Shown here: piece after piece, positions 47,918 through 62,084 of the stretch
How the letters are laid out: each line of letters opens with the position of its first letter
Position numbering within the stretch: the stretch's first letter is position 1
Position numbers and translations under genes: made by a program
NCBI GenBank assembly: GCA_013407085.1
Contig: JACCGJ010001899.1
Location: 62,001-126,000, forward strand
Direction of reading: 5' to 3'
DNA length: 64,000 nt
Source: Atriophallophorus winterbourni
Taxonomy: Eukaryota > Platyhelminthes > Trematoda > Plagiorchiida > Microphallidae
Notes under the pieces: model-generated
What the model was told of the DNA's origin: nothing
Seen by the model: only the letters and a program-made list of their open reading frames with translations
The model's database searches: none

Positions 47918-48262
47918 GATGTTCGCTTGCGGTACAAGGACGTTTGCAAAAGAGATATGAAAGCTTTTGGCCTTGGCTTCGCGAGTTAAGAAGACGTTGC
48001 TCTTGACCGCTCACAATAGAGCATTTTGTAAAGCGTCGTCTGTAATCTGGGGAGAAATATATAGAGCTATTGGCTGTTGAACGCTAATCACGCCGCCGGC
48101 GAGCTACTATCGCCCTAAAACCGAATTCGGTCGATCATTATACGCGCTGCGGCAGAGTTTGTTCCTCCCGAATCGAAATAACTAATCATTCAAAAAGATG
48201 TAGATCATAAAAACTCATGCGACTCCGATGTTGTATCCGTGATCAACATGGACGGAAGAATG
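47918..48262 (+). pseudogene. RTE-like relic with internal deletion, copy 2
   Basis: This is the counterpart of 6536-7347 lacking 467 bases. The junction gatgttcgctt|gcggtacaagg at 47928/47929 joins sequence equivalent to 6544 and 7012. The bases ctt occur at both break points in copy 1 (6542-6544 and 7009-7011), so the event used three bases of microhomology. Confidence 0.85.
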
Positions 48263-49535
48263 AAAATAACATTAGTTTCACGACTGAAAATGTTTGATGT
48301 TTAGAGCGCAAATTTATTAATTTCCCCGTTTCGACTATCAGCCTTGGTAAAACGAAACTTGTTTGCCTAAACGAAACGTTATTCTAAATTACGCTAACCG
48401 ATTGCTTCCATTTTATATTTTCAAGAATATCCTTCTTAAATGTGGTTTTAATCATGCAAAGATATGAAGTGATTAAAATATTAAACTTTCAAAATATCTC
48501 GAAAGCCACATTATATTATGCTCATTTTATAAGATGCCGTACGTTCCGGATATAATCTTGAAAGTTCAACATTCAAACTAATTCCCGAGGTTTACCAAAT
48601 TGAAACATGTTAAGCAGACTTTAGCGTTAATAGTCGGATAGCCATGGTTCGAGACCTCCCGTGATTACACATTTCGGTGATCTTGCAGAAAACACAGATC
48701 CCTGGATGTGAATTTGGCAACATATACAGAAGGAAAACTAACCACGACAGTATAGCGTTTTGTTTTATATTTGTAATCATATTGTGGAGATGTGAAGTGC
48801 ATTTCAAACATTCTTCAACCTCTATCAAATGCGACTGTAATAATGAGTCAATGTTAATGATTTTAGTGAGCGTTTAATGGCAGTTTGTAGTAAACCTGTT
48901 CTCACAAAGTTGACTGGTAAATCAGTTCGATGTGAAAACTGATACAGTCATGATGAACACAGTGTTGTGTTAACGGCGTTCGCCTGCGGTTCACCGATTA
49001 GAATTCTCTTGTTTCATGTGATTTGGCGGTAAAGGTGTTTAATGTTCGAGAACGTTTACCTAGAGATCAGATGTTGCGTTTTGTGATAAAGTTAAAAGAA
49101 TTATTAACAATACTATGGATACCAGTGATGTGCTAATAATTAAACGTATAACCATATAGCATAACGTTAAAAATGATAAATTAATCTGCAACCTGGAAGT
49201 GAATATTCATAGCTTTTTATTGTTTATTTTTTTGAGCGTTTCATATTTATTGAGATTTAACTCAACACCTATGTGAGAAATGTTTAGTATAACTGAAAAT
49301 ACGATTTACTATCTGACCATAAGAAGAAAAATGTTTCTAACAAAATTTGTATAGTGAGATAGAATAATGATTCCATTGCGCAAAGTGTACCCTAATTTAT
49401 ATGCAGTACAAATGCAGAAGAGCAGTATCAAAATATCAGAGAAACTACATGACAAGATGGGATTATAGATTTTTTTGGGGTCAACGTTACGACGGAGCTA
49501 ATTAATCGCTAGAACAGAAAACGAACTCCAGTAAT
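48263..49535. other. Non-coding stretch, copy 2
   Basis: This is the counterpart of 7348-8599. Nothing was recognised. Confidence 0.5.
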
Positions 49536-49538
49536 TAC

Positions 49539-49754
49539 ACCTGTGAGTTTTTGAATGAACTTGGGGGTGTCAAATATTTTGACACTTCAGTACTTGATCG
49601 TTTACACGGTGTTAAAGTAAAATATTACAGCGGAATTATTGATCAACCGCTTGTGACTCGAGCCAGTGCTCTTGTGAATCAAATCCTTCGCGTTGAGGAA
49701 CATGGTCGTGTTCAAACAATTGTTCGTTTTACCAATAAAATAAATGTTATGTAG
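49539..49754 (+). other. Possible exon relic, copy 2 counterpart
   Basis: This is the counterpart of 8622-8837. The frame stays open with I/F, G/V and F/I replacements. The copy 2 upstream context reads taattacac where copy 1 has taattacag, so the possible splice acceptor is lost here. Confidence 0.2.
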
Positions 49755-49931
49755 TTTATTTTGTTTCTATAATTGTACACATGTTTAAGGTTTGCCTAAG
49801 CTCATTCCTACAAAGGTTAACTTCGTACGGCTGAAAACCTGTTAAGTAGCCAGCAGCAAAAAGTAACAGTAAATTGTAACTATAATTTTACGGTTTTCTC
49901 GTTCCCAAACATCAACGAGTCATTATTGTGG

Positions 49932-50114
49932 ATGCAAGCAACACGAAACATATTTGTGTTTATGATAATAATTTTTCTATATTCAACACACTCATATGAG
50001 CAGCAAATGTGCGAAAATGTTGAGAATAAGTTTTTTAGCCTCAACGCAAATGAAATAATTAGAAAACGTTTATGCTACTACGTCGTGCGGATTAAATTCG
50101 CTTATTGTAGATGA
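49932..50114 (+). CDS. Candidate small secreted peptide, 60 aa, copy 2
   Basis: This is the counterpart of 9016-9198, with the same start, length and hydrophobic leader. Replacements are T/A near the N-terminus and S/F and K/R near the C-terminus. The three cysteines are kept. Confidence 0.2.
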   Translation: MQATRNIFVFMIIIFLYSTHSYEQQMCENVENKFFSLNANEIIRKRLCYYVVRIKFAYCR

Positions 50115-51148
50115 ACATGAGTTCACAGAAAAATGTGTAGTTTTTGTCAATGTTATCGTTTGGTTAGATTTCGCACAACATGAACAAACGCATACAGAAT
50201 TCTGAGTACGTTCGTATTATGGATGAAAGTAGTAATTTCTGTTATCCTGCTACGCATTTATACCCCAATTCATTCATTTGTGCTTGAGTGTGGATGTAAG
50301 TAATATTGTAATTATTACTTTATTGTTAAACGACATCATTTCGAATGGTTTATGTAAACCGATAAATAAACCAATTATGATTTACTGTATCAACTTTTCA
50401 ATCAATACATGTAAATTGTCTAATTTATTAGCCACTTAATATGCCAGATACATCACTCCACAGAATAGACGAAATGTATTAACTCACAGCCTTCATAGTA
50501 ACCATTACCTCGTCTGGGGTCATTTTAAAACTGCTTGTTATGCCGTAAGTGCATTTTTGCGTTAGCATCGCGAAAGCTGAAGAATTTAAAAAAAAAGAAT
50601 TATCACAATACTTTCTATGAAACTCAAAGCAATACAACAGCAGTATTATGAGGGATTCGATAAATTTCCACTGATGAAAAATTGACTTTGGCAAAACAGA
50701 GAACGTTGCTCTGAAAATGAATCTTATATGTCGAAAAATAGTTAAATTTGATAAAATATGTGAAGACTCATCTTCCAGGAACGTTTGTCAATCTAACTTT
50801 TAGAAACACGGTATATCCTCATAATTCTAACTATCAGGGATACACATCAACTTAAGACGCAAATATTGTTGTGTTATGGAAAATACTATGATCGCATCGT
50901 TTAGAAATTTCCATGAAAATAAGAATTGAATGTAATCGTCAAGATACGTATTGTTGGAAACATTGCACCTCTGACACGCAAACTTCATCCATCCATATTG
51001 AAATGTTAGGGTTATCAAAACGCGTTGTCAAACACCATGTCGAATAGCTTGCGTAACCGGCACCTAACCATCGACCGATTAACACTGGCAGGCGTGTGCA
51101 TCATTGAAGGTGTTATTTGTATTACTTACGGTATTGAAAAATCTCGCG
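50115..51148. other. Non-coding stretch, copy 2
   Basis: This is the counterpart of 9199-10239. Nothing was recognised. Small deletions near 50275 and a one-base difference in an A run near 50590 break open frames seen in copy 1. Confidence 0.5.
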
Positions 51149-51203
51149 ATTTGAATATACATTAATGGTCAACATCGACCGAAGGAGGCTAACAACAAAA
51201 TCC
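51149..51203 (+). repeat. 3' tip of the RTE-like retroelement, copy 2
   Basis: This is the counterpart of 10240-10295, with catcgaccgaaggaggctaa kept. Confidence 0.7.
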
Positions 51204-52322
51204 CTATTGTTTAGTAAAAAAATCTACTAGGATTTTTTCATGTAAGGCGATTAGTTGCCATCACAACGGGAATATGCTATGAATAAATATGTCAAACGAA
51301 AAAGGTATATCATGTGTATGGCTCACGAAAATTGTTCGTTTATGAATACCTAATAACACATTCGCATCAAATATTGTCATGCATGAAGAGTCAACCTCAT
51401 CTTCAGGTAGGCGATTTCAAAAATATAAAACGGACAGAAAAACGTTTCGCCGACTATGAATATTCGAACATGGGATGCTGGATCGAAAGTTTACAATAAA
51501 GTGTTCCGTTTTTGCTACAACCTAGAAACTAGTGTCTTCGTATATACAACACTCAGATACCCTAGTCTGTCATCGTAAGTAACATCTCAAAGACCCGTCA
51601 ATAACTTAGTCGCTATGTGACAAATTCATTTATCTATGAACAAAACAATTAATCAAGGTCACGGACTCAAGCTTGAACAGCATTTCACAACGTTGGATGA
51701 TTGTACACGATCATCTTTCCTGAGAAAGTTGCTAGCAAAGCTTTCAAGTGGCACTGCATCGGAATATTTAGCAAAATCAATATGACGCATACCATGATGA
51801 AAAGGAAGTGCTCCCACTTCATTTATGTTGTTAACACTAACATATCACTTCATTACACGTACTCAATATTGGAATTTCCAATTTTCCTATATTTTCTGCA
51901 GATTGAGTGAAAATTAATTATTTAAAACCGGTATAATAATGTATTCAAATTTCGAAAAGATGTTTGGTGAATTAAAATATGGCCCGATGTCACCAAATCA
52001 TTCAACATTTAAAACATAATTCTCCGGATGAGTTTCATGCCTAGGACACATGAAGCTATTATTGCGTTTGAGTGATCTGTAAGTGAAGTTCTGAAACTTG
52101 ACACACACAACAAAATCACTTTAAATTTCGCTGGATGAAATGCTGTGGTAATAACGCGACACCCAACTTAGTTTATATTTGAAAAGCATTTTAATGTGAT
52201 TTTAGCGTCATTATCAAACAATGAAGTGGCGTTATTTCTGAAACACCGTAAAAATTCAGCATTTAGTGGATTAATTTAATATGGATTTTAGTGGTTAATT
52301 TAACATGTTTTATGTTCTGCTG

Positions 52323-52400
52323 AGTTTACAGCGCGTGTAAAGTTAATGCTTACTGTGCGCCAGTCAAACCTGGTGAATACAAGCAAGACTCGGGTGAACA
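52323..52400 (+). pseudogene. Internal scrap of the RTE-like retroelement, copy 2
   Basis: This is the counterpart of 11405-11480, with a few extra substitutions. Just upstream, at about 52235-52255, copy 2 has a different short sequence (tctgaaacaccgtaaaa) where copy 1 has a cattt repeat (about 11325-11340). Confidence 0.6.
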
Positions 52401-52549
52401 ATAAATGCATTATTCAAACACAAATTTGGTAATAATTCTGGGCCCTACGGAATAACACTTCTAATATTTAGGCAGTGTCAATATTTATACCAACCATTCT
52501 CACAATTTTATAAGAAACAAACTAGCAAATGGCATTAGTAGTACAGATT

Positions 52550-52868
52550 GGAAACATGGAACATTTATTCAGATGTTTCTAATTATCCGCCCGTTACTCT
52601 GTTAACAGTGATTCAAAAATTTCTTGAGCGCCTCATTGATGACGATCTAGGAAGCATCTGCAAAATAATCAATTGATTGCGAGAAAACTGCATGGATTTA
52701 GACGGAATTATTCCTGTTAATATAATTCGCTGATGATCTTGAATGATTGAAACAATCGGTATACAAATTTGAGCAACACACTTCCACCACCTAGATTACT
52801 TCAAATAATTTGATGTTGTCAAGCATAGACTAATATTGCAGAAGCTTGTAAAGCTTAATATCGATTAT
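52550..52868 (+). pseudogene. CR1/L2-type RT fragment, copy 2
   Basis: This is the counterpart of 11630-11955. The NYPPVTLLTV block and the GFRRNYSC block are kept, with additional small indels. Confidence 0.75.
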
Positions 52869-53148
52869 TCTCACGATAGTGTAGTATCAACATTCGCAAA
52901 AGCTATTGGTTGGAAACGTAACTCACGTTTTTTAAATTCAAACGAATTCGGCGTAATTGCGATCATATTAAATCCCTTTCGACGATAATTTTCCTTCACC
53001 AACATTCTACACTCCATGAGTATGTTATCCGATGAATCAAAGTTTACATGTGCGTGCGCCGCTAATATCATTAGTACCAAGTATTTGTCATCTTCCAACA
53101 AATAAATGAAACAAATCAGTTGGCAGTAGATTCCACATTCAAAAAAAG

Positions 53149-53216
53149 ACAGTGCCGGAGAGCCACAGGAATAGTATTTTGAGAGAGATGAATAAGAGAG
53201 AGAGGAGAGATGAGAG
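53149..53216. other. Sequence block present only in copy 2, GA-rich
   Basis: Where copy 1 has a short unique flank (catttcctgtagatacacat, 12230-12251), copy 2 has about 70 bases rich in GAGA, beginning agtgccggagagccacagga. It directly abuts the enlarged AT repeat, so it is either repeat-driven rearrangement or a sequencing or assembly error at a hard repeat. Confidence 0.8.
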
Positions 53217-53258
53217 ATTATATATAATATATATATATTTATAAAAATTATATATATA

Positions 53259-53313
<55 letters not shown>
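53217..53313. repeat. Interrupted (AT)n microsatellite, copy 2
   Basis: The repeat is about 97 bases of AT with interruptions (tttataaaaatta, then a gt) followed by a pure run. Copy 1 has a pure run of about 54 bases. Confidence 0.95.
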
Positions 53314-53315
<2 letters not shown>

Positions 53316-55720
53316 CTAGATATGGTGGTGAGACAAGTTACGTATCATCATTCATTAATTATTGCTAAACGTACAATGCATGTTTCTTGAAACAGCACTG
53401 ATTCCAGTGTACCCGAACGTTGCGCTTGTTCGATCGTCACAGAATTCTCTATTTCCATGATAATTTCAACTTTGAATACCATGAAAAGAAGAAATGGTTA
53501 GATTCAAGACTCCAAAATGTGTAAATTTGTTTCTTTTAATAGAAAAACGAATTGTGTTATTGAACTGGTATTTTTATTCACACGAAAGCGGAATCCACAC
53601 AATAATTATGTGATACACAAAATTAATTGGAATCATAAAAATATCCTCATTTCCTTGCATTTGTAACACATTTAAAAACAATGACCGGCTTCGTATTGAT
53701 TGCGTTGATCAGATAGGGACAGTAGTATCATGATCCGCATTCGCTTGGAAGAGTGAAGGATTTGTAAACCATTGCGCTTGAACGTCACCGTATTATAAGT
53801 TTAAAACGACCAACCTGTTCCATCACATGAGCCGACACGTATGTGCTTTTCAATGACGCGCTCATAACACAACACTCAGAGACAGTACAAACAGAATCCA
53901 TTCATTAACATTGAATCACAACAGTACGTTTCACTCATCACGATGCAGTGGAGGAACTTACACAAATGTTAGTCTATGCATGCGCTGACTGCTTCGTCCA
54001 AAACATTTGAAAATCGTTCGTTGGGGCATAGTACCTTGTGCCTCCTAGTTCTATAAAGCCTAATTGACTTTCACACACATCTATTACGGATGGCAAGTTC
54101 AAGTGCATCAGAAATAGCAATGATGTATACTACAAGGGTTACTGGAAGTTAGGTCAATATTTCTAACTGTTGCAGGCTATCATGCCGCAGAAAAGCCAAA
54201 CGTTAAACAAACGTGTGAATAATCAAATCAGTGCACTCCATTTCATTTCAGCATGTATATGATGTCATCTTATGCTGAAAAATCACTCCGTAGTTCCTCT
54301 GTATTACGACCATGTTTGGTTGCAAGAATCTAAGCACTTACTTATCGAAAATAATTTTAATATATAAAGTTTCAGTCAAACAAATGTGCATTCTCAGAGC
54401 AATCATCCTGAAACCAGTAATGTGATATTCATAGCTACCAGAAAAAAAATCTCATTGGAAATTTTTGAAGGATTTATGCAATAGCTCTGTGTTTTTTACA
54501 TAAAGCCGTAGTTTGTTGTTTGAGTCGTTTTACGAATCAGCCTTGACTTTCAAGTCACACTTTTTACGGCTGATTCATTGTTTCAAAGATAACGAAATAC
54601 TACTTTGTTTTCTACAAATTCTGAGGCTGAGAAGTTCGAAAATAATGACTGATTTCTATTAACGGTACTGAATAATAATTATATATGATAATAGAATCCA
54701 TTTAAGCTTTGATTCCAGTCGCACACTATAACACGTTTGTTTTCGGTCTGTATTCGGTCTAAGCAGTGTAACCATAATTCACACACATGCAAATAGTTGA
54801 CGAATGTTGAACCCGCTTGGCGTTTTAGTCTCTGTTATATAAGTTATTGTAACCAGAATCATTTATCAAATATGCTGCTGAACACTTAGATAATATATTA
54901 TTTATATTGACATTGCTTTGAGAACGTCGAGCGTTGAATTGTTGCATAGGTTCCCAACATGATATAAATATTCGTTCCACATAAAGTTGTTGATTGCCGT
55001 GGACCATTATAAATAGCATTCAATGGTCTAACTAAAATTTTTCATTTTTCCACCCTCAATGTATTCCCAAATCTACTCAGCATTTAATTCTTGATACACT
55101 ATTTTTGTCTTTTATGCAGATCAAGCAGCAAGTCAATCTTTCAGAGATATTTTTGCTGTGATTGTGGTAGGCGCTTCAAAATTGGGAACGACTCCAGTTT
55201 TAATTGTTAGGATTCGACACGATAATTTCTACCTGGAAAACGCTCTCCGTTTCGGAAAGCCAAACGTAATAGACTTTTAAAACAACATAACTGAAAGAAA
55301 TGCAGATAATTTAATCGAAATTTGAATTACGTTTTGGCGATAATTTCAAGCCCTTTTAAATCCATGAGTTTCTCTGAAAATCCAGGAGCAAGCATTACGC
55401 AAAAACCAGAAAAAATCAGATTGGTTTGCACGATTTAAAGGACGATATACATTCTGATTGAGTCCTTACAACACGCACGCTACGTATTAATAAAAAATCT
55501 TTACTGGATACGAGAAAAGTTGTCTGTATGTGGAAATGATTCAAAAATAGTGGTTGAATCAGAGAGAGAAACCTTTACCATAGTACCTGTTAAATATGAA
55601 GATAATTAATTTCAAATATTGGTTTTGAGATGTTCTATTTCACCAGGAAATACTTGAAAAATTGAAAGTTGTAAACTATGTTAAGAAGCCACAATGACTG
55701 GTTTCATCGGGATTAATGCA
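53314..55720. other. Non-coding stretch, copy 2
   Basis: This is the counterpart of 12308-14717. Nothing was recognised beyond the hairpin near 54533-54575. Confidence 0.5.
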
Positions 55721-55903
55721 TCAAAAAGGACCGATTGACACGGCCACCTGATCCTCCATACGCTGCAAAATTTCTGAAGATGGAACACGAAACGCTCTGG
55801 TTGGTGGATGTTCAACATTGTCGGTATTCTTCAGATTGCTTCCGTACAAATTAAAATCTATTCCGCTGCATTGTTTAAGCAATGTTACTTTTAGCTTCGA
55901 CAA
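55721..55903 (-). other. Possible exon relic, copy 2 counterpart
   Basis: This is the counterpart of 14718-14900. The frame is kept and the changes are all replacements. Confidence 0.2.
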
Positions 55904-58900
55904 ACATGGTAATCATGAGAATAGACATCACACCAAATCACATCTCGCGAAATAGTGTCAACGATGCGGTAGAAAAAATTGGAAAAAATGTTAAGCAATG
56001 ACGGAGTTAACATAATTAATTATATTTATATTTTTTTGCTTTTTGAATCAATAGATTTCATTCAATATGAAATAAAATCAATCATTATTTTGGTTGGTAA
56101 GCACGCAACGGCAGCGAACTAATATAGATGTATTGCAACTAAACACAGACTTGTACAATTCTTGTGTTGTGCATTTATGGACGACATCGTTTAATGGAGC
56201 ACAACATATGAAAAAAATTACTTCCTTAAAAGCGCCTTTGTCAATTTATTTATTGCAATGGATGATTTCCTGATATATATTGAAATAATTTGCTGCTAAT
56301 ACATAATATCACAGCATTTCCACCACAAAAAAGTTGACCTATGCTTGCGCGTTGTATTCACTTATCAACTGGAGGCAGTAAGATTACGATCTGCAAGTCT
56401 CAAAAATGTATACATGATAATTTGTGTACTCGAATGAAGCCATTTTTCTTCTGCTTCTTCTCTAATATGATCTCTAAATCCACCCTCTGAAATGAGTGAT
56501 CGACCACAATTTTCAATCAGGTGATACTTTCAAGTTGTGATTAATGTATCTACATGATGGGCGCAAACAAAAGGAAACCGGTCGTGTTGTGTGACTGTGA
56601 GATATAAATGCATACATATGTGGACGATTTCTTCCAAATCAATTAGGTCACCCTAATGCATGTGTAATTAATCAGGTTTGTACGTGACGAGCAACAACGT
56701 CATGAAAAATGCAAAATTAGTTTATTTGTATAATCCATTGTCCAGTTAAAATTCAGTTTATTTGAGAAGTTGTTTCTGTCGCTCAACATTAGAATATTCT
56801 TGATTAATTCGACTATTCAATTAAACCAATCTGGTATTCAATGCCAAATGCGATTGTGTATCATTTCAATTATGACGAAATGTGTCCATTTTATTCACCC
56901 TAAACGAAAACGAATGAATTGGACTCATTTTGGGCATTCCACTATGAAGCAAAATATTTGTTTATTAAATATATTATATCAGACTCGTTAATTCGCTGAA
57001 CATCTCGCAAAATTTGTATATTTTTAAATGATGTTCCAGATTTGGTACCACAAACTCTCTACCGAATTCTAGTAATTTAGATACATGAATACAATGAAAA
57101 TATGCTGCAAAGGGCCAACGGTAAAACAATCTGTGCTATCATGAATTTTTCTGCCACACATTTGCGAGGTTGGTTCTGGGAATAATTTAATGTAGCTTAT
57201 TTTGTGAGCTACATTGTGACACTATGAAAACGTTTATTTGGATTTGAAAGGCTTGTAAATTTTGGCAACTATATACCACAATCGATGCCTTTGTGTAAAG
57301 AATAATTTGTTCATATAATTAGTGGTTGATTAATACGGCACATTCCGTATCTACATTCAAACTGAGGAAATCCGTAACACGTTTTCACAGGTGTTATGAA
57401 TAGTGACATCGTTTCTCATGATAGACGCCATTTTAGAAGTAAATACATGTAAGTATGATATAGCATGCTGCATTTCGAGTTTGAAATACCTAACATCCAA
57501 GCGATAATTATATTTGAAGAAATAAAATGAACTTACTTGAATCACCTGAATTTTTTAACATCATGATATCAGTATTTGTTTATACACTTTGACGCAGAAT
57601 GTTCATGAAACAATAATCCGGTATTCAGAATTGTGTTCAAAAATGGACGCTTCACAGTGTGTCAAGTCAAGAGGTCAGAAAATGACAGCTCCCTCGTATT
57701 CGTTAAAGGAAAGAAGTGTTTATTGTATCTAGTAATTCAAAGTCAAATCAGATCACACATCTAAATGTACAAACTTCGTGTATGCTCAATGCCAAATTAA
57801 CCACGACATTTCAGAAACTTGCATCCCCAATTGTATCCTGAGGTCAAGTAAACTTTTAATCTTTAATCACGTTCACTACGAAGACGAAATTGCGTGAGAA
57901 CCTAAATTGCTCAAATGGTTCATTACACTTTTTCAACCTGTATGTGACGATCGTCAAAATAATATGATATTTCGATATATTCAGTGGCCATTGTTACATT
58001 TTGAATTACTAAAATGGAAGAAGCGGAATTGCGCCGCTCAATATCGATGCATCTGGAAGTTTAGAATACTGTGGGTTCTGTGTCCAAATGTATTTACGAT
58101 ATCAAGTGCAATGGTTGCCTAGTAAACAATTTGGATGGTGCATATATGTCGCTATAGATTTTTCTTTTTTGCAGATGATTATAATCAACGTGTATTACAC
58201 CGAATGTGCTTCGAAAATTACTTAAGCAGATATTGTTATCTCCTTCACAAAAAATAACTGATTACCAGTGTATCGAAACATGAGGCAATGAGTCGTTGGT
58301 CATGATATTCTGTCTTAAGAGGTTAATGATTGGAGAGATACATTTCTTTTGAAACAAACCCATGTTCGTTTAAACACGAGGCTTCTGACGAAGAAGCTGA
58401 CGAATATTGTTACTGCAAGCTTTCCATTTTTGACTATCGATTCTCACAAGGCCACACATATGTTCAAGATCCTTCCTCATTCATATCAAGAAATCAACAC
58501 ATTGTGCAACTCTGACTGATGCTAACAAATCGCGTGTCATTTATTAACACTTAACCTTAACTGTCCGGTTGGGCGATCAAAACATATTTTGCGAGCAACT
58601 TCAGGATTCGTCGGCCAAAAAACTTATACAATATACCAGTCTGGAAGCAGATTCATAAACGCTTATTAGTGATCGGTTGAACGATGGAGTGTGGCCAAAT
58701 TCGTGAGCCATGGCATATCAACCAGGATCTCCTTACTGACACTACTTCTTGGTTTATACTCAATTTGCAAGAGTGCTGGCTCATGTATTTGAAGCGGTTG
58801 GTTGCATAAAGCTTACCAAATAGTGGCTTGCAAGCTCAACTTGTTTACAATTATTCCGCTGTTTCAAGCGCATGCGGCTTCTGGTAATATTGCCCCCATC

Positions 58901-60349
58901 GTGTGAGTGCTTACAGCGCGAAACCTGTCGTAGTGTGTGTGTGTGTGATGGAGATGCATGCAAACGAACTTTTATATAAGAGATCACATAACTTAATTAA
59001 ATTCGAGTGTCATATTCTCGAACACTTCTACTCAAGTTTTTAAAAGGCGTCTTCGGAATTACCATCATGTTGTGTTTGACCAAAAGAATAAATCTAATTT
59101 AATTTACAAACATTCAATTTTTCATCCTCGTGGCGTGGTTGAGACGTCACCAAAAACAAATCAATCGTGATCAGCTTTATTAAAAAAACTTTTCATTCTG
59201 AGTTAAACTGCAATTCAAGTGAGAAATAAAAATTTGAATAAAACTTAATTGTCGGAGATTCAAATATTTGTGTTACGGATTTCATTTGTGGAAACCTATG
59301 CATGTTTGTAAGCAGATTATATAAAATAAAGTTAGATAATTTATCGAGCATTCCTCTGTAAGAAAGCTCGCGAAGTTTCCGTGATTGTGAGCAATTTACT
59401 ATTGAATTTGATTCTCGCTTCATTCTTTATAAACTAGACAGGATTGATTTGGTTTTTGCACTATATATAATGTATGCCAAAACATTTCAATTAGTTTTTA
59501 TGGCTTTGTTCATTCGGATATATAGTTTTCAACCGTAGTAAATCAAATCTCATTTTCGAATAGAGCATCGCATGAATAAACTTTCTCTTATGCATATCTA
59601 AATGTTTTGAGTATTTCGTATTTCAAGTTTCTGTTCTGAAGCTCCACTCATACGCTGTAAAGCTCGGTTTGCTGCAAACCATTTGCTCATGAGATTTTCT
59701 AAATTTTTTGTGAAAGAGTTTACATGTCAAAGAAAAGCACAATTTCTAGCCGTGTAGCCGAATTTGTTGCCCTGGCGATATCTAGATCGGGCGAATTTGG
59801 GTTGTGAACGAATTGTCATATTGAAATAAGTGAACTCAGAATGATAGTTTTGAGTGAAACATGGTCAATCCAGGATACTTTGACAATGCTACAGTCTGCT
59901 AATTCACTGAACTAGTGAAGTACGACAAAAGTTTGGTATCGCAGTTTTCTTAGTAACAGAACACATAAGCGCGTCATGTTTTCAATTTTTTTATTTCCCT
60001 TCCTATGTTACGAAAAATATAATTTGTGAATTCCGTATGGAATATTACAATAGACTTTATTCAGCCTAAAATTCAACCTTGAAAGATAATGCATTTGTCG
60101 CGATAAATATATGAGATACTTCGTGTTTTGGGTAGCTCAACTTGCAGTGAGATTTCCAATCAACGGTATAGTTCGTCCAAAAAGTGTATCTAAAATTTTT
60201 TTGAAACAGTTGGATAAAATTTTAATTGAATTAGATGCGTTTGGATTATGTGCAGCTAATTGCAAAAAATGTGCACAGGTTCCAAGATTGTCACGGCCCG
60301 TGGCGGTTTTTAGGGATAAGTTCCCAATTCTAAAAATACTCAAATGGCC
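55904..60349. other. Non-coding stretch, copy 2
   Basis: This is the counterpart of 14901-19334. Nothing was recognised. A short block near 57686-57710 (cagctccctcgtattcgtta) replaces the copy 1 sequence at about 16684-16700. Confidence 0.5.
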
Positions 60350-60977
60350 TGCGTCTCAAATAGTCTCTGACAACCAAGTCCAGCTCCTGGTCTGCACGCG
60401 TGGTTCTGTTTGACCTGGCGCAACTGCTTCTACTGACAGGAGAAAATGCGGAGGCGGCTGACTGGCGCTTCAAAATCAGCATGCTTCGGGCAGGTGAAGC
60501 TCGTTAGTCCGTGAAGGCGGCCCACCTAGGGGAAGGAAAAACTTATCGCAACCTCGAGGAGCCGGAGTCCCGTTAGACAGTCTTGAGTTTATTCAACTTC
60601 GTCCTTTCAGCTCCTGCGAAGGCATCGTTGTCCAAACGTATCAGCCTTGCTGTTCCTTTAGTTCCAGTAGTGCCGTGCTGAGGGAGCACTTGCTGCAAGG
60701 GCAGCAGCTAGTTCTCCATATTGAACTGTTCTGGCGTATATCACAATGCACCAATGGAGAGGACACTTCATTCCGCTCCTGAGAAAAATGACACGTGAAG
60801 CAGCAGATACGGGTTAGAAGCCTTGGCTCGACTTGCGTAGAGCTATGCGGCTGAGGCTGATTTTGACGGTGGGAGAGACTTCTAGGTCTCATTGGACGGC
60901 TACCGCCCGCCTCAAGCTGTGCAGCCCCCATCCAATAATGTGCCGTCTTGCCACGATCTGCTATCCTCATTGTTTGT

Positions 60978-62063
60978 ATGGGGATTAGGAATCAACCGAC
61001 AAGCAGACTGTATTTTTCCGCACCAGCGAATCGAAATACCAAACAACAAACGTCAGTTCTGAAACTTGGAACCTGGAACGTCCGGTTTATGCTTCCAGGA
61101 TTTCATGATGATGTCTCTAATATCAGAGGCTTCAGAACGTCCGCCGTGATTAACAACGAGCTAAAGTGGCTGAATGTCGACGTGGCTGCCCCACAAGAGA
61201 CGCGCTTACCAGCCACTGGTAAGCTAACAGGAAGTGATTACACATTCTTTTGGAAAGGAAGAGGTTCCGATGAGCCTTGACTGCATAGAGTTGGGTTTGC
61301 CGTGCGAAACGACATATTGAAAGCAACAGAACCGAGGAGCAGCCAGAGCGAACGGATTTGGACTCTGAATCTGAGGTGCATTAGTGGTACCATTACGTTG
61401 GTCAACGTTTATGCACCGACGCTCTCTGTGACGCCTGCTGAAAAAGAAGCTATATATCATATCCTCACAGCCGTCCTGACAAATTTGCCACAGAAAAACT
61501 GTGTAGTGGTATTGGGTGATTTCAACCCCAGAGTTGGTGCAGATTACGATTCTTGGCAAAACTGTCTAGAAAAGTTCGGTGTTCGCAAAACCAATGAAAA
61601 TGCACAACGCTTTTTAGAATTGTGCACACAGTTTAACCTATGTGTCAGTAACACATTCTTTCAAACAAAACCACAGCATAAAGTCACTTGGAATCATCAT
61701 CGCTCTAAGCATTGGCATCAGCTTGATCTTATTCTTGTTAAGCGTACCAATATAGGAAGCGTGCTCCTCACCAGATCATATCAAAGCGCAGACAGCGAGA
61801 CTGATCATTCACTGATCTGTGCAAAACTGAAGCTCTACCACACGAGATTTCACCGCACCAAATTGTCTGCTGAGCCTAGGATAGACGTCAATCGCATGTG
61901 CGAACCTAATCTAACTGCGAGATTCTCAAAAGCCATCACAAACGAGTTCAACAAGAAAACCTCACTTGAATCTGCTTCGGAAAACTGGAAATTGATAAAA
62001 AGCTGCATACGCCGAGTCGCACTTTCCACTTTTGGTCCGAAGAAAGCACGAACGAGCGACTAG
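60978..62063 (+). pseudogene. APE-type endonuclease domain, copy 2
   Basis: One frame runs from ATG 60978 to the TAG at 62061-62063 with a single private stop (TGA, 61278-61280, where copy 1 has CGA). This makes it the longest nearly open stretch of the element. Blocks are LGTWNV, the ET of QETR (after a changed VAAP), VNVYAPTLS, LGDFNPRVG (A to P beside the catalytic residues), HQLDLILVK and SETDHSLICAK, then the linker RIDVNRMCEPNLTARFSKA. The TAG at 62061 is also in copy 1 (21113-21115). Confidence 0.88.
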
Positions 62064-62084
62064 TTTAAAGCAAACGCTTCTGAG

